Positions 41,054 through 47,280 of a DNA stretch of 47,280 nt are shown here, piece by piece. A program made the position numbers and the translations under genes. The first letter of the stretch is position 1. Every line of letters begins with the position of its first letter. The notes beneath the pieces were generated by a model, which saw only the letters and a program-made list of their open reading frames with translations, had not been told where the DNA came from and did not search any database. The DNA comes from an uncultured Eubacterium sp. (GTDB lineage: Bacteria; Bacillota; Clostridia; Lachnospirales; Lachnospiraceae): NCBI GenBank assembly GCA_947385775.1, contig CANDMI010000023.1, forward strand, positions 1 through 47,280, read 5' to 3'.

Positions 41054-43123
41054 CTATTTCAAACGAAAAAGATAGTGCATTCCGTCTTTTTTACCGTGAA
41101 TCATCCTGTGAATATCATCCATCAAATAGCCGATGGACAACGACTGCTGGTACACATCGTTTGTGGTACACCAGACATTTCCTTCCTTCACCGCTTTAAA
41201 ATCCGCCAGCAGCTTACATTTATCCAGCAATTCGTCCACGCCGGATACGCCGCCGTCAATGGAGCTGTTGTAAATCAAATAATCCGCATCCTTTGCCCCT
41301 GCGTAAAATTCCTCGATCTGCATATTCATCGTGGAGCGTTTTTCCTCCGCGTCCCCCAGCTTAGGAAATACATACCGCCCCCCTGCAAGCCCGATCATTT
41401 TGGGAATATAATCCGACGGCCGGCGTACCTGCGCCAGCCCGTTTGAGGTAATATAAAAAAACGCTACCGTCTTTTTTGTGTTTTCCTTGGCGCTAACCCG
41501 TTCCAGTATTTCCTGCTGCCCCGCGAATATTTTTTCCGCTTCTTTTTCCTTCCCAAGCAGCTCCCCATAAAACTTTACCCATTCCACCCGCCCTAGGGGA
41601 TGAGATTCATAGCTGGAATAGTCTATTAGAACTGGTATCCCAAAATCAGCCAGCTTTTCGACTACCTCCGGGGTATGGGAGATCATCATGTTTTCAATCG
41701 CAAGCGGACAATTACTGGATACAATCATCTCATAATCCGGCATATTGTATTTTCCGGCATAGAGGATATCCCCCTTTTCCATCGCTTCTTTTGCTTCTTT
41801 AATATACCATCCATCCGCCTTTTGCCCAGAAAACCGAATCGTAGACAGCCCTCCCAGCTCACTGAACATATTCATCGCGGAGGACGCTACCAGATATATA
41901 TTTTCCAGCGGACGCTTTAGCGTCACCACCTGCGTATTTTCCGCCAGCCCAAGCGCCTTTGCGGGATCCTCTGGCGCTTCCTTTCCCCGGGGCACGAGCA
42001 AAAACCGCGCGCCGTCCATAGAAGTAGAAAGCAGGGTATAGCCGCCCTGATAATAATCTACAGTAAAGTTTTTTGCGTAACGAAGCTCTAGGCTTTTTTC
42101 ATAAACGAGCCCTCCCGCCCCTGCCTGCCCCTTTGGCTTTGCGCCAGCCGTATCCGCCGCTTTCTCAATTGACCCGGAATGGAAGGTCAGCGTATATTCC
42201 ACTTCATGGGGCTTGCTCATTGCTACGGTATCTCCGATGACCTTTATCGGCTCATCCAGCTTTACGATTGGAAACTCAAACACACTGCCGCCTCCTACAC
42301 TGGCCGGAAGGTATTTTTTCCCATCCACAAGCATATAATCATAATTCGGGCTGCTCCACTGCACCGTAGCCACGGCTTTTCCATCCGCTATCGTAACGGA
42401 AGCGGGAGACAGCAGCTTCGCCCTCCCGCTTCCGCCCTCAAATGTAAAATCCATGCGGTAATCGCCGTCGTCCAGCTCCTCTATGCTCATTTTCCCTGCC
42501 CCATCAGCGGTTTTGCCTTGTTCCCCATCTTCCAACGGAATCGGATTTGACACGGTCACCTTATGGTCGTACCATTTTCCCTTTGTCCCAACCAGCGCAA
42601 GGTCAAACGGTTCCCCGATCGCCGGAACCGGCACGTCAAAACCATATACCTCCTCCGTCATGCCGTCGCTGTATGTAACCGTATCCCCGCTGGGCATAAG
42701 CCACGCATCCTTATTGCCGGCCGCGTCTTTTGCAAGCCCGGGATAGAGGTTCACGATCCTTTTGGAGTTTAAGGAAATATGGATCGTCATATTTCCCCCC
42801 GCCACGGTAAGCGTCCCCTTGCCTTCGCAGGCTTCGCTTACATGGAACATGCCGCTGTCCGTATCAAATTCCGCAAGATATACGCCGTCTGAAAGCCCGG
42901 CGGAGCCTGGCTGTTTGTCCGCATCCGATGTTTGGGTGTTATCCGACTGTTTTGCCGCATCTGATGCACCGCCTGACGGCGCGCTTTCTCCTGTATCAGA
43001 TTCAAGCCCTGCCTCTTCTTGGGACAGCGTGTCGCTTTTATTCGCCGCATCGTTTTTATCCCCGCAGCCGCCAGCCAGTAACGCAAAAAGGAGCAAAACC
43101 GCAATTCCCACATGTTTTTTCAT
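41054..43123 (-). CDS. Lipoprotein with two NEAT-like domains fused to a FecB/BtuF-type binding protein
   Basis: A 689-residue surface lipoprotein. A signal peptide ends in L-L-A-G-G-C (C20 lipidated), and a flexible Asp/Ser/Gln-rich linker (21-75) follows. The first NEAT-like domain (about 78-197) has K-W-Y-D-H-K-V near its end, partly like the Y-D-H-x-x haem motif. The second (about 214-318) has W-S-S-P-N-Y-D-Y-M-L-V-D-G and matches the membrane protein at 21190-21738. Residues about 340-689 are a periplasmic-binding-protein-like FecB/BtuF module (Y-Y-Q-G-G-Y, N-G-L-A-Q-V-R-R, G-G-R-Y-V-F-P). It is the binding component for the FecCD importer. The metal or tetrapyrrole ligand is inferred from context. 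A tandem repeat precedes its start. Confidence 0.85.
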   Translation of the reverse strand: MKKHVGIAVLLLFALLAGGCGDKNDAANKSDTLSQEEAGLESDTGESAPSGGASDAAKQSDNTQTSDADKQPGSAGLSDGVYLAEFDTDSGMFHVSEACEGKGTLTVAGGNMTIHISLNSKRIVNLYPGLAKDAAGNKDAWLMPSGDTVTYSDGMTEEVYGFDVPVPAIGEPFDLALVGTKGKWYDHKVTVSNPIPLEDGEQGKTADGAGKMSIEELDDGDYRMDFTFEGGSGRAKLLSPASVTIADGKAVATVQWSSPNYDYMLVDGKKYLPASVGGGSVFEFPIVKLDEPIKVIGDTVAMSKPHEVEYTLTFHSGSIEKAADTAGAKPKGQAGAGGLVYEKSLELRYAKNFTVDYYQGGYTLLSTSMDGARFLLVPRGKEAPEDPAKALGLAENTQVVTLKRPLENIYLVASSAMNMFSELGGLSTIRFSGQKADGWYIKEAKEAMEKGDILYAGKYNMPDYEMIVSSNCPLAIENMMISHTPEVVEKLADFGIPVLIDYSSYESHPLGRVEWVKFYGELLGKEKEAEKIFAGQQEILERVSAKENTKKTVAFFYITSNGLAQVRRPSDYIPKMIGLAGGRYVFPKLGDAEEKRSTMNMQIEEFYAGAKDADYLIYNSSIDGGVSGVDELLDKCKLLADFKAVKEGNVWCTTNDVYQQSLSIGYLMDDIHRMIHGKKDGMHYLFRLK

Positions 43124-43130
43124 TTGTTTC

Positions 43131-43218
43131 TAACCTCTTTATTTCATACTTCTTTATTTCATACTTCTTTATTTCATGCTTCTTTATTTTATACTTGTCA
43201 TAACCTCTTTATTTCATA
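43131..43218 (-). repeat. 15-bp tandem repeat between cbiK and the NEAT/FecB-like gene
   Basis: Units at 43134-43148, 43149-43163, 43164-43178 and 43179-43193, all of the form TATGAAATAAAGAAG on the minus strand, with a further copy at 43204-43218 that includes the last two codons and stop of cbiK. An identical 18-bp sequence flanks both ends. Most units spell ATG-AAA-TAA, a start-stop mini-ORF, after a weak purine-rich ribosome site. Confidence 0.8.
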
Positions 43219-44423
43219 GCCTGAGCCGTATGGGCCACATAAAGCTTTTGAATCGCGCCAATTGAGCCAAGCCCGGCCACCTGCGCATCCACCTGCTCAA
43301 AATTTCCGGAAGCCTGAAACATGCTAAGCCAGGAATCCTCCTCTTCCCCTGCCATATCGTTATTGGCATGGTCGCCCGCCACTACCATTAACGGGCGCAA
43401 AACCACCTTTTTATAACCCGCTTCTTTTACCGCTTCGATAACCGCTTCGCAGGCTGTATCTTCCGGATCCCCTTCAACCGTGCCAATATACACATTGTCA
43501 TATCCAAGCGCCTCCATCTGGGACTGCATCTGGGTATAGGACACCTTTGCCGTATGGAACGTGCCGTGCCCCATAAACACAAACGCCGTGCCGTCTTTTT
43601 TTGCCGCGCCCAGGCTGTCATACCCGGCTTCCTTTACCGCCGCTTTCGTCAGCGCTTTGGCAACCTTCTTTTTATCAGCGTTTATAACCGTAGCGTCCGC
43701 CCCTACTTCTCCCAAAAGCGGCTCCGCCACCTTTACAGAATCAAACTTATCCTGATAGGAATCTACCGCTTCCATCAGCTCGTCATATTCCGCCCCATGC
43801 ATCAGGTGCGTCGGCTGGATGACTAAATTTTTCACCCCGTTTGCCACCCCACGCTCCAAAGCCTGCTCCATATTATCAATGGCTTCCCCGTCCCGCGCCT
43901 GTATATGGTTAATAATAATCTGCGCTGTAAACGCCCTGCGCACAGACCAGTCCGGGTTCGCTTTTTGAATCGCATCCTCCACGCCTTTAATATCTTGCGT
44001 CCGGCTGTCGTTGAAAGAAGTCCCAAAGCTGACTACCAAAATTTCATTTTCCCCAATATCATCCTGATTGCGCGGGTCATCCTTTGCGGCGTCCCCGGTA
44101 TCCCTGCCAAAATAATCCGGGTCCGCGTTCTCCCCTTCCACAAGCTCCTTTTGGGCATCCGTCAGCGCATCCCAGGCCGCTTTCGCCTGCTCACACTGGG
44201 CATCGGTTTCCTCCGTACGCTCCTGTACATAAATCGCGTCGATCAGTTCGGCTGCCTTATCCGCGGCTTCTTCTTCATCTTTTGCCCCATCGCTTACTGT
44301 TTTGGCGCCATCATCCACCTGGCCGTTATCCGCTGTCCCCGCGGTATCCTTCGCGCAGCCTGCAAATGCCAGGGAACATGTAAAAACACCCGCAAACAAC
44401 GCAACAACTAATATTTTCTTCAT
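43209..44423 (-). CDS. cbiK: Sirohydrochlorin cobaltochelatase with lipoprotein signal
   Basis: A 404-residue protein. It begins with a lipoprotein signal ending in L-A-F-A-G-C, with lipidated C23. An acidic linker and a helical stretch (about 58-96, with W-D-A-L-T-D-A-Q-K-E-L-V) follow. The CbiK chelatase (about 126-404) starts at L-V-V-S-F-G-T-S-F-N-D. The three metal/catalytic residues known from Salmonella CbiK (H145, E175 and H207) map to H286 (M-G-H-G), E317 (G-T-V-E) and H352 (G-D-H-A-N-N-D). The enzyme inserts Co2+ into sirohydrochlorin. A periplasmic form is known in Desulfovibrio, but here it is the only chelatase in the unit and is predicted to be outside the membrane. The start at 44423 has AAGGAG nine bases upstream. 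First gene after the riboswitch. Confidence 0.92.
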   Translation of the reverse strand: MKKILVVALFAGVFTCSLAFAGCAKDTAGTADNGQVDDGAKTVSDGAKDEEEAADKAAELIDAIYVQERTEETDAQCEQAKAAWDALTDAQKELVEGENADPDYFGRDTGDAAKDDPRNQDDIGENEILVVSFGTSFNDSRTQDIKGVEDAIQKANPDWSVRRAFTAQIIINHIQARDGEAIDNMEQALERGVANGVKNLVIQPTHLMHGAEYDELMEAVDSYQDKFDSVKVAEPLLGEVGADATVINADKKKVAKALTKAAVKEAGYDSLGAAKKDGTAFVFMGHGTFHTAKVSYTQMQSQMEALGYDNVYIGTVEGDPEDTACEAVIEAVKEAGYKKVVLRPLMVVAGDHANNDMAGEEEDSWLSMFQASGNFEQVDAQVAGLGSIGAIQKLYVAHTAQAMK

Positions 44424-44489
44424 CTTCCTAATCTCCTTCTTCACACCTGCTTTTGCAGGGCTTATTAAATTTTCGTTTGTTATAGCGCA

Positions 44490-44530
44490 TAAAAAAATCC
44501 TTCGACGCAGCTAAAACTACGGCAAAGGAT
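44490..44530 (-). terminator. Rho-independent terminator of the cobalamin riboswitch
   Basis: A stem of about 14 positions (ATCCTTTG against CGAAGGAT with a further CGTAG/CTGCG part) has a TTTTAG loop and is followed on the minus strand by seven T. It lies between the aptamer and cbiK, so it is the likely expression platform that stops transcription when B12 is bound. Confidence 0.85.
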
Positions 44531-44547
44531 CCACACATAACAAACCC

Positions 44548-44586
44548 ACAGAACGCACAAGCCAGATATCCCGGCGTGCTTTCTGT
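44548..44586 (-). promoter_or_regulatory. Leader hairpin resembling the 3' end of the aptamer
   Basis: ACAGAA, GCAC and GCC pair with GGC, GTGC and TTCTGT. The apical part GCCGGGATATCTGGC repeats, with few changes, the conserved 3' strand of the cobalamin aptamer 100 bases upstream. It could be part of the expression platform (antiterminator or competitor) or a leftover of partial duplication. Confidence 0.5.
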
Positions 44587-44635
44587 AAATGTACAACCAA
44601 TTACTCGTGGTTTTGAAGCAAACGCTTCTGTACAA

Positions 44636-44798
44636 CACACAGGCAAGTATCCCGGCTTAAAGATCTTCACAGCAGCCCTCCAGTTCCCCAATGGATTTAC
44701 GGCTCCTGCTCCCTAATTACGGTGACGAGTTCGTATAGGATTTGCACCTATTTCCCTTTTTACCAAAGCATTGTTGAAATTGCTTTGGAACCTGCATG
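44636..44798 (-). ncRNA. Cobalamin riboswitch (RF00174-type)
   Basis: The minus-strand leader has the conserved elements in order: a P2-like stem CCAAAGCA/TGCTTTGG; GGGAA then GGTGCAAATCC; a C/G-rich core with CACCGTAATTAGGGAGCAGGAGC; GGGGAACTGGAGGG; and the 3' element AGCCGGGATACTTGCC. GCAGG at the 5' end can pair with CCTGT at the 3' end as P1. It lies downstream of a strong promoter and upstream of a terminator, so it probably controls the whole unit by B12-induced premature termination. Confidence 0.92.
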
Positions 44799-44822
44799 TT
44801 TTTCTCATATGTAATTGGTAAA

Positions 44823-44850
44823 ATTATAGCATATTTTGTTGAAAAGTCAA
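44823..44850 (-). promoter_or_regulatory. Sigma-A promoter of the cobalamin unit
   Basis: TTGACT and TATAAT are separated by 16 bp on the minus strand in AT-rich sequence, about 25 bp upstream of the riboswitch aptamer. This is the only strong promoter found upstream of the cobalamin genes. Confidence 0.85.
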
Positions 44851-45048
44851 TACTTTTTTGTTCAAACCACAGATGATCTTTTGTGATATTCAAAAACCAC
44901 AAGTTACTCTTACAAGTTATCTTGTTTCGCCGTTCTCGAATATACCATTAACGGCCAGCCCCCTACTCGATTTTTCCAGATTTAATTTTCAGACTGGAAG
45001 CGACCTTGCCGCTGCGCCACGGACTCTTTCCTCCACACGTTTATTGGG
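44851..45048. other. Intergenic region with no recognised gene
   Basis: The stretch upstream of the cobalamin promoter and downstream of the acetyltransferase gene. It holds a small palindrome ACAAGTTATCTTGT and a short tRNA-D-arm-like sequence (about 45000-45030), but I see no complete RNA gene, ORF or clear terminator. Confidence 0.5.
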
Positions 45049-45714
45049 CTATTTTTCTTCCATTTCCTCACCTTCTTCTAGAAACGAATGGCTCATAATA
45101 TAAAACTCATCCTGGCTTGGCTGGTATTTCTTTTCCATCTTTTCAAGCGTGTCGTCATAACGTTTCGCGTCTTCTTCCAAAACCGCCATGACCGGGCTGT
45201 CCTGATAGATCCATTTATGCCCCAAAAGCGTATTGGCGACAAGCTCCTTTACCATCATTGCCGCCGGATATTTCCCATCCGGCGTGCATACCTGGTATTT
45301 CTTGCAGCTTTTAAAGCCGCGACTTACATAATTTGCAGGGCTTCCAAATATGACGATCGCGTCATACCCCAATTCCGCCGCTTTTTGAAACGTATGCTCC
45401 ATAAGCATTTTCCCATATCCCATCCTCTGATATGCTGGCAGGATGCAGACCGGGCCAAACGTCAGGATTTCTTTTGTACGGCCCGCCTCGTCTGTCAGCC
45501 TTGCCTTTGTATACATGATATTTCCGATAATCGTTCCGTTTAACTCCAGCACAAAATCCAGCTCCGGGATAAAATCCTCATGTTCTCTCATGACATGGAC
45601 TAGATAATGCTCGACGCAGCCTGGGACATAGAGGTTATAAAAAGCTTTTCTTGTTATCGTTTCTACTGTTTCATAATCTTGTATTCTTTCATTTCTGATG
45701 TTGATTTTTTCCAT
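45049..45714 (-). CDS. GNAT family N-acetyltransferase
   Basis: A 221-residue acetyl-CoA-dependent acetyltransferase. The GNAT core is visible: I-L-T-F-G-P-V-C-I-L-P-A-Y-Q-R-M-G-Y-G-K-M-L-M (motif A with Q-R-x-G-x-G-K, about 88-107), then Y-D-A-I-V-I-F-G-S-P-A-N-Y-V-S-R-G-F. The C-terminal part (about 130-215) is an extension of unknown role. The acceptor cannot be named. The start has GGAAGG upstream. It is 44 bp after sfsA and outside the cobalamin unit. Confidence 0.88.
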   Translation of the reverse strand: MEKINIRNERIQDYETVETITRKAFYNLYVPGCVEHYLVHVMREHEDFIPELDFVLELNGTIIGNIMYTKARLTDEAGRTKEILTFGPVCILPAYQRMGYGKMLMEHTFQKAAELGYDAIVIFGSPANYVSRGFKSCKKYQVCTPDGKYPAAMMVKELVANTLLGHKWIYQDSPVMAVLEEDAKRYDDTLEKMEKKYQPSQDEFYIMSHSFLEEGEEMEEK

Positions 45715-45758
45715 CCCTAACCCTTCCTTGTTTTTGATCTTAATCTATACAGACCTCA

Positions 45759-46424
45759 CTAAGCAAACACAAGCTCCCCCGGCTCTACATGGCAGGGCAG
45801 GCATAAAATCCGAACTCCCTTTGCCACCGCCTCTTCCATAGCCGTCCCAAACTCTGGATGCATGTCCACATTTGGCCTTACCTCTTTCACGCCGTCCATT
45901 TGAATCACAAACGCAAGCGCCGCTTCGTATCCTTCCTCCTTCGCCCGGATCAGTTCTTTGATATGCTTTACGCCGCGCTCGGTGGGCGCGTCCGGAAAAT
46001 ACCCGATCCCATCCACCTCCAGTGTGCAGCCCTTAACCTCCATCAAAAATCGCCGAGGCTTGGCGCCTGGCGCCTCCTTTTCCATATAAAAGTCAATTCG
46101 AGACGCGCCAAAAGAAAACTCTGGGATGATCTTGCTGTAATCCTGCGCCGCCAGCCATTCTTTCATGACCTTGTTTGGCGCCTGGCTGTCAATGTTAAAC
46201 AAAACTCCGGTATTTTTCCTCACTGTCACCAGGTCATATTTTGTTTTTCTGCCCGCCGTTTGCGGCGCCGTCAACCATACCTCGCATCCTGGAATGAGCA
46301 ACTCCCTGCATCTGCCCGTGTTTTTCACATGGACCGCCTGCGGGCAGCCATCGATCTCCACTTTTGCGATAAAACGGTTGACCCGTTGGATAAACACGCC
46401 TTTTGTTATGTTATCGTACTTCAA
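45759..46424 (-). CDS. sfsA: SfsA family protein (sugar fermentation stimulation protein)
   Basis: A 221-residue SfsA protein, a family with an OB-like N-terminal and a PD-(D/E)XK-like C-terminal domain, reported to bind and cleave nucleic acid. Motifs are R-V-N-R-F-I-A-K-V, H-V-K-N-T-G-R-C-R-E-L-L, F-L-M-E-V-K-G-C-T-L (with the nuclease-like E-V-K) and F-P-D-A-P-T-E-R-G. Two start codons are possible. I use TTG at 46424, because AAGGAG lies eight bases upstream and M-K-Y-D-N-I matches the family start. GTG at 46433 directly abuts the ribosome site. It overlaps the Nudix gene. Confidence 0.9.
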   Translation of the reverse strand: MKYDNITKGVFIQRVNRFIAKVEIDGCPQAVHVKNTGRCRELLIPGCEVWLTAPQTAGRKTKYDLVTVRKNTGVLFNIDSQAPNKVMKEWLAAQDYSKIIPEFSFGASRIDFYMEKEAPGAKPRRFLMEVKGCTLEVDGIGYFPDAPTERGVKHIKELIRAKEEGYEAALAFVIQMDGVKEVRPNVDMHPEFGTAMEEAVAKGVRILCLPCHVEPGELVFA

Positions 46425-47028
46425 CCCCCTCACTCCTTAGCGACAGCAGCCATGCGGCAACATGCACCGCCTGCTGAAACTTTCCTTCCAAAATCAGCCT
46501 TTCTATCTCCTTTGCAGGCAGCTTTATCACCTTTAAAAATTCCGTCTCGTCAAGGGACTGCCCGGATACCTTATGGCAATTTCGCGCTTGAAATAAATAT
46601 GCGTAATTGTCGGCTATCGTCGCATTCGCCGCAATGGTAAGAAGGCGGCTCCATTCCTCCGATTCATAGCCGGTTTCTTCTAATAATTCCCGTTTTGCCG
46701 CCGCAAGCGCATCTTCCGCAGACACATCTTGTGAGCCTCCGTACTCTTTCCCATCCTTACGCTCTATGCCCCCCGCCGGAAATTCCGTCGTCACCTTTTT
46801 AAGCCCCTGGCGAAACTGTCTGACGCACAAATAATCGCCATCCCTGTCCGTTGCCACGATCACCACATAATCTCTGCGGCTGTAGCTGTAAAACGGTTCA
46901 CGCACATTTCCATCTGGAAAACGATATGCGGATTTTCGAAAATCGATCCACTGGTCCTGTAGGATATGCTCTGTGCCAACCTCCTCCCAGGCAAGCGGCT
47001 CCTTTAAAACATCGTTCTTTTCATCCAT
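46411..47028 (-). CDS. Nudix hydrolase, ADP-ribose pyrophosphatase-like
   Basis: A 205-residue Nudix protein. The Nudix box is present: G-G-I-E at its start and R-E-L-L-E-E-T-G-Y at its end. The gap between them is longer than the consensus because of an Asp/Gly-rich insert of about 15 residues. V-V-I-V-A-T-D-R-D-G-D-Y-L-C-V-R-Q-F-R and the C-terminal layout match ADP-ribose pyrophosphatase-type members that cleave nucleoside diphosphate derivatives. Exact substrate unknown. AAAGGA lies before the ATG. It overlaps sfsA. Confidence 0.85.
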   Translation of the reverse strand: MDEKNDVLKEPLAWEEVGTEHILQDQWIDFRKSAYRFPDGNVREPFYSYSRRDYVVIVATDRDGDYLCVRQFRQGLKKVTTEFPAGGIERKDGKEYGGSQDVSAEDALAAAKRELLEETGYESEEWSRLLTIAANATIADNYAYLFQARNCHKVSGQSLDETEFLKVIKLPAKEIERLILEGKFQQAVHVAAWLLSLRSEGVEVR

Positions 47029-47088
47029 CTTATTTTTCCTTTACACAAACTAATCTTAACTTCTTACGCAAGCTGCGAATCTTCGTAT

Positions 47089-47117
47089 AGTCTATGTCAA
47101 ATGTCAAGCCCTGTCAA
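47089..47117 (-). promoter_or_regulatory. Possible promoter of the Nudix-sfsA-GNAT genes
   Basis: On the minus strand TTGACA (47112-47117) is followed after 17 bp by TAGACT (47089-47094), about 60 bp before the Nudix start. Two more TTGACA copies lie in the spacer (47102-47107 and 47095-47100), giving three direct repeats. Confidence 0.4.
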
Positions 47118-47280
47118 GTAAGATGGATCGAAATTGCGTTATGCACGCGTTAAAGCGTTACTTTTCACGGGTTGGGGCGCTAACGTGTAAATCATCAATA
47201 ATAGGCAATTATCCAGCAGTTGAGTTTTTGGGATAATTTGAAGGTTTGTGCTACCCGGACGCTGGAAGCAAGCCGGGGGC
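47118..47280. other. Right-edge sequence with no gene seen
   Basis: A GC-richer stretch with an imperfect inverted repeat, CACGCGTTAAAGCG against CGCTAACGTG (about 47141-47207). No U-run follows it and no ORF is evident. It may belong to a feature cut by the window edge. Confidence 0.4.

Noticed and set aside
41075-43203. Long plus-strand ORFs opposite the NEAT/FecB-like gene and other cobalamin genes
   Set aside because: They are mirror frames of well-supported minus-strand genes, without ribosome sites or recognisable domains.
44428-44691. An 87-residue minus-strand ORF with Cys-rich and hydrophobic parts
   Set aside because: It runs through the cobalamin aptamer, the leader hairpin and the rho-independent terminator. 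No ribosome site precedes its start, and its repeated P-G-Y-L motif is only the translation of the duplicated aptamer element.
44990-45045. tRNA-like sequence on the minus strand (GTGGCGCAGCGGCAAGG)
   Set aside because: It looks like a tRNA D-arm, but there is no matching acceptor stem, no TTCGA-type T-loop and no anticodon stem of proper length.

Overview
The window looks like a chromosome segment of an anaerobic, low-to-mid GC Firmicute, most likely a gut clostridium of the Lachnospiraceae type. The reasons are AGGAGG-type ribosome binding sites before nearly every gene, an oxygen-independent (Cbi-type) cobalamin pathway, a HemC-CobA-HemD fusion of clostridial type, an AAA-ATPase-like/PD-(D/E)XK protein typical of gut Firmicutes and Bacteroidetes, and many secreted low-complexity-free surface proteins. 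The genus assignment is inference. Almost every gene lies on the minus strand; the only convincing plus-strand gene is a 63-residue ORF at 14185-14376.

Region 1 (1-13.8 kb) is an accessory block of secreted proteins. It holds an AAA-ATPase-like/nuclease protein, several signal-peptide proteins of unknown function, and three large paralogous RCC1-repeat beta-propeller proteins. The propeller proteins share a C-terminal bacterial-Ig plus Fn3-like module. A decayed fourth copy of that module (8502-8806) and a secreted cysteine/histidine peptidase with SH3-like and ricin-type lectin domains complete the block. The spacers carry palindromic repeats and a hairpin that recurs after two of the RCC1 genes.

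Region 2 (13.8-14.5 kb) is an intergenic divide with two similar 24-bp dyads about 180 bp apart, a promoter, the 63-residue ORF and its terminator.

Region 3 (44.85 kb down to 14.5 kb, minus strand) appears to be one transcription unit of about 30 kb and 28 genes. It starts from a near-consensus promoter followed by a cobalamin riboswitch and a rho-independent terminator. The order is cbiK (as a lipoprotein), a NEAT-like/FecB-like lipoprotein, a FecCD-type permease and its ATPase, cbiP, cobT, cobU, cobS, a short second CobU homologue, cobC, cbiB, cobD, cbiC, cbiD, cbiF, cbiG, cbiH, a cbiJ-cbiE-cbiT fusion, cbiA, cbiL, a DrrA-like ATPase, an ABC-2 permease, a membrane-anchored NEAT-like protein, sirC, hemB, hemL, hemA and a hemC-cobA-hemD fusion. 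Together these run from glutamyl-tRNA through uroporphyrinogen III and sirohydrochlorin to the complete cobamide. I do not see a corrinoid adenosyltransferase, an L-threonine kinase, a dimethylbenzimidazole synthase or a CbiMNQO cobalt transporter in the window.

The most interesting feature of this unit is that its only recognisable cobalt chelatase carries a lipoprotein signal, so it should act outside the membrane. It is co-transcribed with two proteins that share a NEAT-like domain, one importer and one ABC-2 (possibly exporter) system. This suggests an extracytoplasmic cobalt-loading or tetrapyrrole-handling system, which is a hypothesis.

Region 4 (45.0-47.0 kb) holds three ordinary genes: a GNAT acetyltransferase, sfsA and a Nudix hydrolase.
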